From Cohnella mopanensis (lineage in GTDB: Bacteria > Bacillota > Bacilli > Paenibacillales > Paenibacillaceae): 64,000 nt of DNA. Below are positions 44,512-55,587 of this stretch, piece after piece. The translations under genes were made by a program, and so were the position numbers. Position 1 is the stretch's first letter. Each line of letters opens with the position of its first letter. The notes under the pieces are model-generated. The model worked only from the letters and a program-made list of their open reading frames with translations. It was not told the DNA's origin and searched no databases. The stretch covers positions 1 through 64,000 of the forward strand of contig NZ_JAKRWM010000010.1 of assembly GCF_022352055.1 (NCBI RefSeq), written 5' to 3'.

Positions 44512-47500
44512 TTATGATTGGAATGCTGGCATAGGCTCGCTCGAGAACCGTAGTGCTTGCAACATATTGAGCAGCGCGCTAACCGTATCTAGCGAGGTTA
44601 AGCACACAACCCCGTTCTCGACCGCTTCACGGCGAATCCGGAAGCCGTCCCGCTCCGGAGTTTTCCCCTTCGTCAGCGTATTGACAACGAATTGAGCTTG
44701 ACCGGTACGGATCAAATCCAGGATGTTAGGAGAACCGTCGGAAAGCTTGTTCACGCGGCGAACTTTCAACCCCGCAGCTTCCAACGCATCCGCGGTCCCA
44801 CCAGTGGCGAGCAGCTTGTAACCAAGGTTGTAGAAGCCTTTCAGAATCTGAATTGCTTCGTCTTTATCCTTGTCGGCAACCGTCGCGATGATCGCACCCG
44901 AATTCGGGATTTTCATGCCGGAACCGACCAAGCCCTTGTACAATGCTTTAGCATAATAACGGTCGCGTCCCATAACTTCGCCGGTCGATTTCATCTCAGG
45001 CGTCAAAGTTGGATCAACTCTGCGAAGCTTCGCGAAGGAGAATACCGGAACTTTAACCGAGACGAAATCGTCTTCCGGCCAGAGACCTTCTTGATAGCCA
45101 AGTTCGGTTAGCTTCTTGCCAAGGATAGCTTGGGTAGCCAAGTTAGCCATTGGGATTTTCGTTACTTTGCTCAAGAACGGAACGGTACGGGAAGAACGAG
45201 GGTTAACCTCGATCACGTACACTTTGTCTTGCCAAACAACGAATTGGATATTGACGAGTCCGATAGTTTTGAGCTCTTTGGCAATCTTAATCGTAATATC
45301 GATCGCTTGTTGCTTAATATCGTCCGACAGAGATTGCGGAGGATATACCGCAATGGAGTCGCCGGAGTGAACGCCCGCGCGCTCTACATGCTCCATGATC
45401 CCTGGAATCAAAACCGTTTCGCCGTCGCAAATCGCGTCGACTTCGATTTCTTTGCCGAGCATGTAACGGTCGATCAGAACCGGATGCTCCGGATTGATCG
45501 TTACGGCAATTTCCATGTAGGAAAGCAGCTCTTCGTCGGAATACACGATTTCCATTGCGCGTCCGCCAAGTACGTAAGATGGGCGTACAAGAACCGGATA
45601 GCCCAGCTCTTGGGCAGCGCCAACCGCCTCTCCAACCGAAGTTACCGTAGTTCCTTTCGGTTGCGGAACGTTCAGCTTGCTAAGCAATGCTTCGAATTTC
45701 TTGCGGTTCTCGGCTTCGTCGATGCTTTCCAAGGATGTACCGAGAATACGTACGCCTGCATTCGCAAGAGGTGCAGCCAAGTTAATCGCCGTTTGTCCGC
45801 CGAATTGCACGATGACGCCGATCGGCTTCTCTTGCTCGATTACGTTCATAACGTCTTCGAAGAAAAGAGGCTCGAAGTAGAGGCGGTCGGACGTGCTGAA
45901 GTCGGTCGAAACCGTCTCCGGATTATTATTGATGATGACCGCTTCATAGCCGGCATTGCGGATTGCCCATACGGCATGAACGGTGGAGTAGTCGAATTCG
46001 ATCCCTTGACCGATCCGAATCGGCCCGGAGCCCAGAACGATAATTTTCTCCTTAGCGCTCGGAATGACTTCGTTCTCTGTCTCGTAAGTCGAGTAGTAAT
46101 AAGGAGTCGTCGCTTCGAATTCCGCTGCGCAAGTATCAACCATTTTGTACACCGGTTTGAGACCTTGGCTAAGACGGTGAGAGCGAACGTCCGCTTCTTT
46201 AGTTAGAGCGCTGTTCGGATGGCCTTCGTTGCGAAGCTCGGCGATTGCACGATCCGTAAAGCCGTTTCTTTTCGCTTTATATAGCGTTTCTGGCGTCAGT
46301 GCCGGTTCGCGGCGGATAACATCCTCGAATTGAACGATGCGCTCGATTTTATCAAGGAACCACCAATCGATGTTCGTCAAATCTTGGATATGTTGCAATG
46401 TCCAACCGCGGCGGAACGCTTCTGCGACTAGGAACAGCCGCTCGTCGTCCGGTTTGACAAGGCGTGTCGTCAGAACTTCGTCTGTTAACTCGTCCGCGCC
46501 TTTAAGATAGATGCGGTGTACGCCGATCTCAAGCGAACGGACTGCTTTATGGATAGATTCTTCGAACGTGCGGCCGATGGCCATCACTTCTCCGGTCGCT
46601 TTCATCTGCGTACCGAGTTTACGGTTTGCAGAAGTGAACTTGTCGAACGGCCAACGCGGAATCTTAGCCACGATGTAATCAAGCGTCGGTTCAAAGCAAG
46701 CGTAGGTTTGTCCGGTAACCGGGTTAACGATTTCGTCCAATGTATATCCTACGGCGATTTTTGCGGCCATCTTCGCGATCGGATATCCGGTCGCTTTGGA
46801 AGCGAGCGCCGAGGAACGGCTTACGCGAGGGTTAACCTCGATGACGTAGTATTGATAGCTTTGCGGATCGAGCGCGAACTGAACGTTACATCCGCCTTCG
46901 ATGTTAAGCGCGCGAATGATTTTCAGGGAAGCGGAACGCAGCATTTGGTATTCACGGTCGGAAAGCGTCTGGCTAGGCGCTACGACGATACTATCTCCGG
47001 TGTGAACGCCAACCGGATCGAAGTTCTCCATGTTACAGACGACGATACAGTTGTCGTTCGCGTCACGCATAACTTCGTATTCGACTTCTTTCATGCCCGC
47101 GATCGATTTCTCGATCAAACATTGTCCGATTGGGCTATAACGGATTCCGCTCGCAACCGTCTCGCGCAATTCTTCCTCGTTCGCGACGATACCGCCACCG
47201 GTTCCGCCAAGCGTATAAGCCGGACGAACGATAACCGGATATCCTAATCCATTAGCAAAATCTACGGCAGCTTCAACCGTCGTTACGATTACACTCTCCG
47301 GTACAGGTTGTTCCAACTCGCGCATCAATTCGCGGAACAGATCACGGTCTTCCGCACGCTCGATAGCGTTGAGCTGCGTACCGAGCAACTTGACGTTCTC
47401 TTGCTCGAGCACGCCTGCGCGCGCCAATTCAACGGCCATGTTAAGGCCCGTTTGTCCGCCGAGCGTCGGCAGCAAGCCGTCAGGTCGTTCTTGGCGGATA

Positions 47501-47730
47501 ATCTGGGAAACGAATTCCAGATTAATAGGCTCGATATAGACTTTGTCGGCGATGTTCGTATCGGTCATGATCGTAGCTGGATTGCTATTGATCAGAACGA
47601 CCTCGATGCCTTCTTCCTTTAAGGCTTGGCAAGCTTGTGTGCCGGCATAATCGAATTCCGCCGCTTGCCCGATGACGATTGGGCCGGAGCCGATAACGAG
47701 AATTTTCTTGAGGTCATTATTTCTGGGCAT
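44512..47730 (-). CDS. carB: Carbamoyl phosphate synthase large subunit
   Basis: The 1072-residue protein makes carbamoyl phosphate from bicarbonate, ammonia and two ATP. Both homologous halves are present, each opening with a nucleotide-fold motif ([17 protein letters not shown] and [15 protein letters not shown]) and an ATP-grasp domain; the C-terminal MGS-like allosteric domain follows ([20 protein letters not shown]). It overlaps carA by 14 bp. Full length with no breaks. Confidence 0.97.
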   Translation of the reverse strand: MPRNNDLKKILVIGSGPIVIGQAAEFDYAGTQACQALKEEGIEVVLINSNPATIMTDTNIADKVYIEPINLEFVSQIIRQERPDGLLPTLGGQTGLNMAVELARAGVLEQENVKLLGTQLNAIERAEDRDLFRELMRELEQPVPESVIVTTVEAAVDFANGLGYPVIVRPAYTLGGTGGGIVANEEELRETVASGIRYSPIGQCLIEKSIAGMKEVEYEVMRDANDNCIVVCNMENFDPVGVHTGDSIVVAPSQTLSDREYQMLRSASLKIIRALNIEGGCNVQFALDPQSYQYYVIEVNPRVSRSSALASKATGYPIAKMAAKIAVGYTLDEIVNPVTGQTYACFEPTLDYIVAKIPRWPFDKFTSANRKLGTQMKATGEVMAIGRTFEESIHKAVRSLEIGVHRIYLKGADELTDEVLTTRLVKPDDERLFLVAEAFRRGWTLQHIQDLTNIDWWFLDKIERIVQFEDVIRREPALTPETLYKAKRNGFTDRAIAELRNEGHPNSALTKEADVRSHRLSQGLKPVYKMVDTCAAEFEATTPYYYSTYETENEVIPSAKEKIIVLGSGPIRIGQGIEFDYSTVHAVWAIRNAGYEAVIINNNPETVSTDFSTSDRLYFEPLFFEDVMNVIEQEKPIGVIVQFGGQTAINLAAPLANAGVRILGTSLESIDEAENRKKFEALLSKLNVPQPKGTTVTSVGEAVGAAQELGYPVLVRPSYVLGGRAMEIVYSDEELLSYMEIAVTINPEHPVLIDRYMLGKEIEVDAICDGETVLIPGIMEHVERAGVHSGDSIAVYPPQSLSDDIKQQAIDITIKIAKELKTIGLVNIQFVVWQDKVYVIEVNPRSSRTVPFLSKVTKIPMANLATQAILGKKLTELGYQEGLWPEDDFVSVKVPVFSFAKLRRVDPTLTPEMKSTGEVMGRDRYYAKALYKGLVGSGMKIPNSGAIIATVADKDKDEAIQILKGFYNLGYKLLATGGTADALEAAGLKVRRVNKLSDGSPNILDLIRTGQAQFVVNTLTKGKTPERDGFRIRREAVENGVVCLTSLDTVSALLNMLQALRFSSEPMPAFQS

Positions 47731-48862
47731 ACAGCAGCTCTCCTCTCAGTGTCTCCGACAGTTGCGCTTGACGCGGACGTTCTGGGTTTGCGATCTTGTT
47801 ATCGCGAATCATTTGCAAGAAACGGTCGAATAAATAGCTGTTATCGTAAGGTCCTGGTGCTGCTTCTGGATGGTATTGAACCGTGAAAGCAGGGTAACGT
47901 TTATGCTTCAAGCCTTCGATCGTTTTATCATTATTGTTGATATGCGTAACTTCAAGCTCAGTGCCGACGACGGACTCTTCCTTCACCGTGTAGCCATGGT
48001 TCTGGGACGTAATGAAGCAACGGCCGGATTCAAGTTCTTTCACCGGGTGATTACCGCCGCGGTGGCCGAATTTGAGCTTATCCGTATCAGCACCGCAAGC
48101 GAGCGCGAACAGTTGATGGCCAAGACAGATTCCGAAGATCGGGAATTCGCCCAATAGTTCTCGAATCGTATTCACCGCATGGGGAACGTCCTTCGGATCT
48201 CCAGGACCGTTAGACAATTGAATGCCGTCCGGATGCAAGCGGCGAATCTCGTCCGCTGTCGCATCTTGCGGTACGACGACGACATCGCATCCGCGTTTGG
48301 TTAACTCGCGGAGAATTCCGCTTTTCGCACCGTAATCGATAAGTACGATACGTTCTTTCTCGCCCGGGCTAGAGAACAAGCTTTTCGTCGAAGTACGAGC
48401 GACTTGATCACGCAGCAGAGCCGTAGCTCCGAGACGCTCCTTCAGTTCTTCGATACGCTCGTTGCCGGTCGTGATAATCCCTTTCATGGTTCCGTGCTGG
48501 CGAAGGATACGCGTAAGCATACGGGTATCGATGTCGCTAATTCCGGGGATGCCATACTCTTGCAACAATTGGCTGATTGTATATTGCGCCCTCCAGTTGC
48601 TTGGCACATCCTCATGCCGGCGAACCACGAAACCGTGGATAAAGGGGCGAATGCTTTCGAAATCATCGCGGTTAATGCCATAGTTTCCGACAAGCGGGAA
48701 AGTCATCGTGACGATTTGTCCGCAATAGGACGGATCGGAAATGACTTCTTGGTATCCCGTAATTCCGGTGTTGAACACCACTTCTCCTACGGATCCGCCC
48801 TCAGCACCGAAACTTTGTCCTGTGAACAACGTGCCGTCTTCCAACAATAATCTAGCTTGCAT
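47717..48862 (-). CDS. carA: Carbamoyl phosphate synthase small subunit
   Basis: The 381-residue glutaminase subunit supplies ammonia to CarB. The class I amidotransferase triad is visible: Cys in [10 protein letters not shown], and His/Glu in [10 protein letters not shown]. The ATG with AAGGAG at 8 bp is preferred over a GTG three codons earlier that overlaps that site. It follows pyrC by 12 bp. Confidence 0.97.
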   Translation of the reverse strand: MQARLLLEDGTLFTGQSFGAEGGSVGEVVFNTGITGYQEVISDPSYCGQIVTMTFPLVGNYGINRDDFESIRPFIHGFVVRRHEDVPSNWRAQYTISQLLQEYGIPGISDIDTRMLTRILRQHGTMKGIITTGNERIEELKERLGATALLRDQVARTSTKSLFSSPGEKERIVLIDYGAKSGILRELTKRGCDVVVVPQDATADEIRRLHPDGIQLSNGPGDPKDVPHAVNTIRELLGEFPIFGICLGHQLFALACGADTDKLKFGHRGGNHPVKELESGRCFITSQNHGYTVKEESVVGTELEVTHINNNDKTIEGLKHKRYPAFTVQYHPEAAPGPYDNSYLFDRFLQMIRDNKIANPERPRQAQLSETLRGELLYAQK

Positions 48863-48874
48863 CCCAATCACTCC

Positions 48875-50179
48875 TTAGCGGTTAATGCCGTTCTCTTCTG
48901 TCCAGACAACCTTGCCATTAACCATCGTTAATGTTGGCCAGCCGTATAATTTCCAACCCGTGAACGGGGTATTGCGGCCTTTCGTGAGGAACTTCGCAGG
49001 ATCGACTTCGCGTTCGTTCTCGAGGTCGATAAGTATGAGATCCGCAGGCGCGCCTACCTTCAACGTACCGTATGGCAACCGGAATACCCGGGCCGGATCG
49101 CTAGTCATTCTGCGGAGCAGAAAATCAAGGCTCCAGCGTCCCGTGCGGACAAATTTCGTATATAGAAGCGGAAAAGCCGTTTCAAATCCGACGATTCCGA
49201 ACGGTGCTCTTTCCATGCCGCGCGCTTTTTCCTCTTCGCTATGGGGCGCGTGATCGGTAACGATAATATCGATCGTTCCATCCTCGATCCCTTGAATGCA
49301 AGCCTCTACGTCTTTAGGCGTGCGAAGCGGAGGATTCATTTTCCAATTGGCATCCATACTGTCAGGAATGTGCTCATCGGACAGTAGCAAGTGATGCGGG
49401 CAAACTTCAGCGGTTACCCTCACTCCGACCGACTTACCTAACCTGATCAGCCGTACCGACTGTTCCGTGCTGACGTGGCAGATGTGATAATGCACGCCTG
49501 TAGCTTCGGATAATAAGATATCACGGCCTACATGAATCGCTTCAGATTCATTCGGAATGCCTTTTAATCCATGCTTGCGGGCGAATGCGCCTTCGGATAC
49601 AGCGGCTCCCTCAACAAGCGTATCGTCCTCGCAGTGCGCGATAATCGGCATATCGAGCGACTGGGCTAGCGCCATGGCGTTCTTCATCATTTGCGCGTTC
49701 TGTACGCCAACGCCATCATCGGTGAACCCGATTGCTCCAGCTTCCTTAAGCGCAGCGAAATCCGTCAATTCGCGTCCAAGCTCATTCTTCGTAATCGCCG
49801 CGTAAGGAAGCACGCGCACGACGCCTTCCGTTTCCGCCTTATCCAATACCGAACGAATCGTCTCCGGCGTGTCCATTACAGGCCGCGTGTTAGGCATTGG
49901 AGCAATAACTGTAAATCCGCCTTTGGCTGCGGACTCCGTACCGCTAGCGATCGTCTCCTTGTATTCAAAGCCCGGTTCGCGTAAATGGACATGCATATCG
50001 ATTAATCCCGGCGAGATTAGCTTGCCCTGAGCATCGATGACTTCTGCGCCCGTTGTGTCAGGCAATGCCGAGCCTTCCTTCCATTCCGCGATAAGGCCAT
50101 TGTCTACGCGTACGTGCTTGATTTCATGATCACCGGTTTCTGGGTTAAGCATCTTTACGTTAATAATCCAAGTTGACAT
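48875..50179 (-). CDS. pyrC: Dihydroorotase
   Basis: It closes carbamoyl aspartate to dihydroorotate. The 434-residue class I enzyme shows the metal motif DMHVHLREPG, ADNG-type YHICHVST and the third histidine region VTDHAPHSEEEKARG. An AGGAGG site lies 11 bp before the ATG. It directly follows pyrR with a 39-bp gap; in relatives pyrB is usually between them, and here there is no room even for a remnant. Confidence 0.96.
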   Translation of the reverse strand: MSTWIINVKMLNPETGDHEIKHVRVDNGLIAEWKEGSALPDTTGAEVIDAQGKLISPGLIDMHVHLREPGFEYKETIASGTESAAKGGFTVIAPMPNTRPVMDTPETIRSVLDKAETEGVVRVLPYAAITKNELGRELTDFAALKEAGAIGFTDDGVGVQNAQMMKNAMALAQSLDMPIIAHCEDDTLVEGAAVSEGAFARKHGLKGIPNESEAIHVGRDILLSEATGVHYHICHVSTEQSVRLIRLGKSVGVRVTAEVCPHHLLLSDEHIPDSMDANWKMNPPLRTPKDVEACIQGIEDGTIDIIVTDHAPHSEEEKARGMERAPFGIVGFETAFPLLYTKFVRTGRWSLDFLLRRMTSDPARVFRLPYGTLKVGAPADLILIDLENEREVDPAKFLTKGRNTPFTGWKLYGWPTLTMVNGKVVWTEENGINR

Positions 50180-50218
50180 GATCTTTTGCGCCTCCTCTGC
50201 TGTTGTGGGTTGGTGACG

Positions 50219-50986
<768 letters not shown>

Positions 50987-51015
50987 AGTTAAAGGTACCC
51001 GTTACATTAACAATA

Positions 51016-51044
51016 ATTATCCCACGTTCGACATGAAGTGTCAA
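51016..51044 (-). promoter_or_regulatory. Promoter of the pyr operon
   Basis: TTGACA and GATAAT are separated by 17 bp on the minus strand, about 30 bp before the PyrR binding loop. A near-consensus sigma-A promoter. Confidence 0.85.
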
Positions 51045-51058
51045 GGAAATCAGCCCGA

Positions 51059-52312
51059 TTAAAATTCAAATTTCACGTCGGTTAACCGGCGTTTAATTTC
51101 ATCGATTACACGCGCTTCTTCCGCTTCGCCTTGTGCGATGAACGTAACGGAAAATCGGATAAAATGGCCCGCGTCATCCCAAGGAACGGTTGAGATAAGC
51201 TTCTCGCGAATCAAATATTGGGAAAAGTCTTCCGCCGATTCGAAACGTTGTCCGCCCACGATACCTTTAGGCGCTTCAACATATAAGAAGAAGGAACCTT
51301 TCGGCTTCTCGGCGCGGAAACCGATCTCGTTCAAAGCTGCTACAAGCATATTGTGCCGACGGGAATATTTTGCGGAGATCGCTTCCGTAATTTGCGGATT
51401 GCTAAGTCCGTAAGCCGCAGCTTTCTGGATCGCGATGAATTGGCCGGAATCGTTGTTGTCTTTCACGTCTCCGAAAGCTTTGACGATTAGAGGGTTACCG
51501 GCGATAAATCCGATCCGCCAACCCGTCATGTTATAGGATTTGGACAAGGAGTGCAATTCCACCCCAACGTCTTTCGCTCCCGGAACGGACAGGAAGCTGA
51601 ACGGCTTAACTCCGTCATAGGTCAACGCAGCGTATGGCGCGTCATGTACGACTACGACATTGTATTCTTTCGCCCAGGCGATGACTTTCTCGAAAAATTC
51701 AACCGTTGCCGTGGCGCCGGTCGGATTGTTCGGGTAATTCAGATACAGCAACTTAGCTCGTCGTGCGATATCCACCGGAATGGCATCGATATCTGGAAGG
51801 AAGTTGTTTTCTTTCGTCAGTTGGATGTTGTACACTTCGCCGCCGAGATATTTCGTATGCGTCCCCATGACCGGATAACCAGGCACCGTCATAATCGTAA
51901 CATCGCCCGGATTAATGAATACCGTTGGCAACATGGCTAGCGCCGGCTTTGCGCCGATCGTATGAAGTACTTCCGTCTCTGCGTCGATGCCATCGACAGA
52001 AAAGACCTCTTTCAAGTATTTCGCGGCCGCGGCTTTGAATTCGGCAATTCCGTTATCCGCATATCCGCGGTTCTCGGATTTGGACGCTTCTTCTGCCAGT
52101 TTCGCGACGATGCCCGCATCGGCCATCTCGTCCGGCTCGCCAACGCCCATATCGATCAATTCCACGTCAGGTTGAGCTTTTTTGGCTGCCGCTTTCGCTC
52201 TTTTGATTTTCTCGAATTTATAAATATTCGTGTCCTTACCGTAGTTAGCCCCGCCAATGCGGCTTGCGAATAGTTCCTGAATAAAAGTCGACTGGTATTT
52301 TTCCACTCTCAA
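51059..52312 (-). CDS. dapL: LL-diaminopimelate aminotransferase (DapL-type)
   Basis: The 417-residue fold type I aminotransferase carries the pyridoxal lysine in LSKSYNMTGWRIGF, the substrate-binding NYPNNPTGA and DAPYAALTYDG. The opening (KFEKIKRAKAAAKKAQPDVE, then DMGVGEPDEMA) matches DapL, which makes LL-diaminopimelate directly from tetrahydrodipicolinate for lysine and peptidoglycan. The start is a TTG with AAGGAG 9 bp upstream. Another broad-specificity class I aminotransferase role cannot be excluded. Confidence 0.85.
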   Translation of the reverse strand: MRVEKYQSTFIQELFASRIGGANYGKDTNIYKFEKIKRAKAAAKKAQPDVELIDMGVGEPDEMADAGIVAKLAEEASKSENRGYADNGIAEFKAAAAKYLKEVFSVDGIDAETEVLHTIGAKPALAMLPTVFINPGDVTIMTVPGYPVMGTHTKYLGGEVYNIQLTKENNFLPDIDAIPVDIARRAKLLYLNYPNNPTGATATVEFFEKVIAWAKEYNVVVVHDAPYAALTYDGVKPFSFLSVPGAKDVGVELHSLSKSYNMTGWRIGFIAGNPLIVKAFGDVKDNNDSGQFIAIQKAAAYGLSNPQITEAISAKYSRRHNMLVAALNEIGFRAEKPKGSFFLYVEAPKGIVGGQRFESAEDFSQYLIREKLISTVPWDDAGHFIRFSVTFIAQGEAEEARVIDEIKRRLTDVKFEF

Positions 52313-52451
52313 GTCACGACACTCCTTATAAGTCCATTAGTTTGCTACATTCTATGCTACAAACTATGACTTATTAAGTCGTGAACCTCCATGGATTTTT
52401 GCGCAGATCATTTGCAGAAATCTCCGTGCTCGCCCTCTGCCCCGTATATTA

Positions 52452-53417
52452 CTAACGAGTTCTTAGAATGCTCAGAGCTTCTTCCATGTCCTCCGGAATC
52501 GGTACCGAAAATTCCAAATACTGTCCGGAGCGCGGGTGTTGAAAACCGAGAACTCCCGCATGCAACGCTTGTCCTACCATGCCGAGCGTTCGGCCGCTTT
52601 TGCCGCCGTATACCGGATCTCCGACCAGCGGGAACCCAATATATTTCATATGAACCCGAATTTGATGCGTCCGTCCGGTTTCCAGCTTCAACTCGAGAAG
52701 CGTATATTCATCGAAACGCTCGTCTACCGCGAAATGCGTAATCGCATGTTTGCTGTTCTTGTCCGTTACGACGTACAGCTTGCGGTCGTGATTCGCCCGA
52801 CCGATCGGAGCGTCTATCGTCCCTTTGTCATGCTGCATTACTCCGTATACGAGAGCAAAATATTTGCGGGTTACGCTATGTTCTTTAAGCTGCTCCGCAA
52901 GCGATGCATGCGCCAAGTCGTTCTTGGCGACCATGAGCAAGCCGGACGTGTCTTTATCGATCCGATGTACGATACCGGGCCTCATCACGCCGTTAATTCC
53001 GGAAAGATCCTTGCAATGATGCAGCAGCGCATTCACTACCGTACCGCTTGGGTGCCCCGCCGCCGGATGTACAACCATTCCGCGAGGCTTATTAATGACG
53101 ATAACGTCGCTATCTTCGTAAATGACATCTAAAGGAATATCTTCGGGAAACGCTTCCAGCGGTTCAGGTTCGGGCAAAGTCACGTGGATTTGGTCTCCGG
53201 CACTGACTTTGGCGTTCGCTTTCACCGATTGACCGTTTACGGAAACCGCTCCCGTACGGATCCAATCTTGAACTTGCGAACGAGAAATAGACTTGTCCGC
53301 CATCGCTTCCGTAATATGCTTGTCTATCCGTTCTCCGGAATTTTCCTCTTCGACTTGCCATTCAAACTGATTATCTTCAGACAGGTTGTTGCTCTTGGGG
53401 TTGTTCTCCATTGCCAT
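52452..53417 (-). CDS. rluD: RluD-type RNA pseudouridine synthase
   Basis: The 321-residue enzyme changes uridine to pseudouridine, probably in 23S rRNA. Residues about 20-85 form an S4 domain (ERIDKHITEAMADKSISRSQ), and the catalytic aspartate is in VHRIDKDTSGLLMVAK. The closing LETGRTHQIRVHMKYIG is conserved. The gene overlaps the end of lspA by 41 bp, with an AGGAGAA site inside lspA. Which uridines it modifies is not readable. Confidence 0.93.
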   Translation of the reverse strand: MAMENNPKSNNLSEDNQFEWQVEEENSGERIDKHITEAMADKSISRSQVQDWIRTGAVSVNGQSVKANAKVSAGDQIHVTLPEPEPLEAFPEDIPLDVIYEDSDVIVINKPRGMVVHPAAGHPSGTVVNALLHHCKDLSGINGVMRPGIVHRIDKDTSGLLMVAKNDLAHASLAEQLKEHSVTRKYFALVYGVMQHDKGTIDAPIGRANHDRKLYVVTDKNSKHAITHFAVDERFDEYTLLELKLETGRTHQIRVHMKYIGFPLVGDPVYGGKSGRTLGMVGQALHAGVLGFQHPRSGQYLEFSVPIPEDMEEALSILRTR

Positions 53418-53925
53418 TCGATTTATTCTCCTGTTTCATCGTCAGTAACGAATCCAAGATCACTAATGCTACACCGACGCAAATCGCGGAGTCGGCGAGA
53501 TTAAAGATCGGGAACGTATACGAGCCAAAGTTAAATTGCAGAAAATCAACGACTTCGCCAAATAGCGCACGGTCCAGAAAATTACCGACCGCTCCGCCAA
53601 GAATCATAGCGAGTGCAAACAACAACATCACGCTGCCCGTCCGGAACGAACGGTGCAAATACCACAGGATTCCTACAACGACAATAATGGTAATGCTCAA
53701 GAAAAACACTCGTTGTTCCTGCAGCATTCCGAATGCGGCGCCTCTGTTACGGATATGAGAAATGATGAAAAAGTCTCCGATTACCGAGATTTTTTCGGTA
53801 TTCTCTTCCACGTTAGCACTAATAATTTTTTTGCTAGCGTAATCGATTAGAAACACAACAACTGCGATGACATAATAAGACCAAATAGGCCAAATTCGAC
53901 GTTGCATTCTTTTTCCGCCCTTCAT
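53377..53925 (-). CDS. lspA: Lipoprotein signal peptidase
   Basis: It cuts signal peptides from lipidated proteins in the cytoplasmic membrane. Four hydrophobic segments are seen, and both catalytic aspartates lie in GNFLDR and FNLADS; the NRGAAFGML motif is present. The tail (about 20 residues) is rich in Glu/Gln/Asn and longer than usual. The window encodes several lipoproteins that would be its substrates. The ATG has AGGAGAA upstream. Confidence 0.96.
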   Translation of the reverse strand: MKGGKRMQRRIWPIWSYYVIAVVVFLIDYASKKIISANVEENTEKISVIGDFFIISHIRNRGAAFGMLQEQRVFFLSITIIVVVGILWYLHRSFRTGSVMLLFALAMILGGAVGNFLDRALFGEVVDFLQFNFGSYTFPIFNLADSAICVGVALVILDSLLTMKQENKSNGNGEQPQEQQPV

Positions 53926-54089
53926 CTGTTTCTCCTGCGTGTTGATTTTATCACATTGCCATAAGGAGCGTCCATGAAGTGCAAGTAAAAAACGACAGAG
54001 CCTCCATACTTACCCGACGATTGTCACACGTAAAACAACTCCATCTCGAGAAAACTATAGGCAGTCAGAAGATGAAGGGAGTGGACATC

Positions 54090-54818
54090 TTGACGAATCC
54101 GATTGATCAAGAACGACTTCATACGCTTAAAAGGCGATTACTTCAAGAACGCGGCGACTTGGAAAAGCGAGTGCATGGCAATAGCCATTTCGGCTTAGCT
54201 GCATCTTTACGCGATTCGACGGGAGAGCTTTCCGGAATCGATAACCACCCTGCCGATGTGGGCACGGAAATGTTCGAGCGAAGCAAAGATATCGCTTTGC
54301 TGGAGAAAGAAGCTTTCCGGTTGGAGCGTGTCGATGCCGCATTAAGCAGAATGGAATCCGGGGAGTATGGTCACTGTGTAACTTGCGGTAAATTCATCCC
54401 TATCGAAAGGCTTGAAGCTCTTCCGACCTCGATTTACTGCGTTGAGCATGAGCCAAGACAGGAACCTTCGGATAATCGTCCAGCGGAGGAAATGTTTCTC
54501 ACCCCGCCTTTCGGACGCAGTAGCGTAGACGAAAGGGACGAAACCGGATTTGACGGCGAGGACGCCTGGCAAATCGTCGAATCTTGGGGCAGCTCTAACA
54601 GTCCGGCCATGGCCGAAAACAGCAACATATACGATTACGGATCCATGAGCATCGAAGCGGATGAGAACGACGGCTTCGTCGAATCTTTCGAAAGCTTTCT
54701 GGCCACCGACATTACCGGGCACAACTTGATGGTCATACGTAACCGCGCTTACCGCCAATACATGGACGCCAACGAAGGCGACCATCTTCTTGAACCCGAC
54801 GAGTGGTTAGATAAATAA
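54090..54818 (+). CDS. TraR/DksA family zinc-finger protein (YteA-like)
   Basis: The start is the TTG with GGGAG upstream, giving 242 residues. The opening helical hairpin (RLHTLKRRLLQERGDLEKRV) is DksA-like, followed by a zinc finger YGHCVTCGKFIPIERLEALP ending CVEH, where the last ligand is histidine. The tail of about 110 residues is acidic and found in YteA-type proteins of spore formers. These may bind the secondary channel of RNA polymerase; that is inferred. It is divergent from lspA. Confidence 0.85.
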   Translation: MTNPIDQERLHTLKRRLLQERGDLEKRVHGNSHFGLAASLRDSTGELSGIDNHPADVGTEMFERSKDIALLEKEAFRLERVDAALSRMESGEYGHCVTCGKFIPIERLEALPTSIYCVEHEPRQEPSDNRPAEEMFLTPPFGRSSVDERDETGFDGEDAWQIVESWGSSNSPAMAENSNIYDYGSMSIEADENDGFVESFESFLATDITGHNLMVIRNRAYRQYMDANEGDHLLEPDEWLDK

Positions 54819-55016
54819 AAAAATGTCGCAGCTTGGGATAAAACTTAAATAAGAATAGGCGTGAGTGTCGGAACAAATATATTCTTCGTAAGAGTTTACG
54901 TCCGCCTCTTGAAGCCCATTGCCACGAGTAAATCTCATCAAGGCAATGGGCGGAGAGGAAGCGGCTGGAGAGAGATACATCTACGAAGGCTTGGCACTGA
55001 AAACTTCCCAACTAAC

Positions 55017-55418
55017 CTAATAAGGATTAATCTCAAGCTGACGTTGAACGATGCGAACAATATCCGCAATATAATCCCCGACAATTGGCAAATTGAGCGC
55101 CCCGAGGAATTGCAGCAAGTATACGATCGTCGCGGCAAAGAACGTAAACCCGAGCGCAATTCCCACACCCCGCGATATTCCCGAGATAAAATTTCTCCAT
55201 ATCAATTGCCACGGTCGTTGCATTAAATTAACGTATTCCTTTAATTGCGCTTTCTCCATATCGATAGCTAAACGATCGAGCTTCTTGGATAAATACCCAA
55301 GCGTTCCTCGTAAATCTTTCGCTTCATGCGCCAACTTCTCCGTCGATTCCAAAGTCGCTTCTGGCGTTGTCTTCACTTTGATCTGATTCGGTTTCCCGTC
55401 TTTGGAATTTTCGCCCAT
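55017..55418 (-). CDS. DUF5665 membrane protein
   Basis: The internal ATG with a GAAGGGAT site gives 133 residues. A charged helical part (STEKLAHEAKDLRGTLGYLS) precedes a membrane segment (GIALGFTFFAATIVYLLQFL) and a short amphipathic end (DYIADIVRIVQRQLEINPY). This agrees with DUF5665 proteins that lie near ileS/lspA in Paenibacillaceae. Function unknown. The 200 bp beyond its stop, up to the DksA-like gene, hold nothing clear. Confidence 0.7.
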   Translation of the reverse strand: MGENSKDGKPNQIKVKTTPEATLESTEKLAHEAKDLRGTLGYLSKKLDRLAIDMEKAQLKEYVNLMQRPWQLIWRNFISGISRGVGIALGFTFFAATIVYLLQFLGALNLPIVGDYIADIVRIVQRQLEINPY

Positions 55419-55477
55419 GACCACACATCCCTTCAGGCGTCCTTTCCCTCTCTTACCCATTACCCGCCGAATGCAAA

Positions 55478-55538
55478 ACGAGCTCTCCCGACTGCCTCAG
55501 GCTTGTAGCCTGAACAGCAGTCGGAGAAATGAGCTCGT
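55478..55538 (-). terminator. Long terminator hairpin after ileS
   Basis: ACGAGCTC/GAGCTCGT, CCGACTGC/GCAGTCGG and TCAGGC/GCCTGA stack into one long stem; on the minus strand TTTTGC follows. It lies about 50 bp after the ileS stop. Confidence 0.8.
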
Positions 55539-55587
55539 CCTAAAATGTCTTCTTTATTATATTAGCTTCTTACTTAACTAATTATGC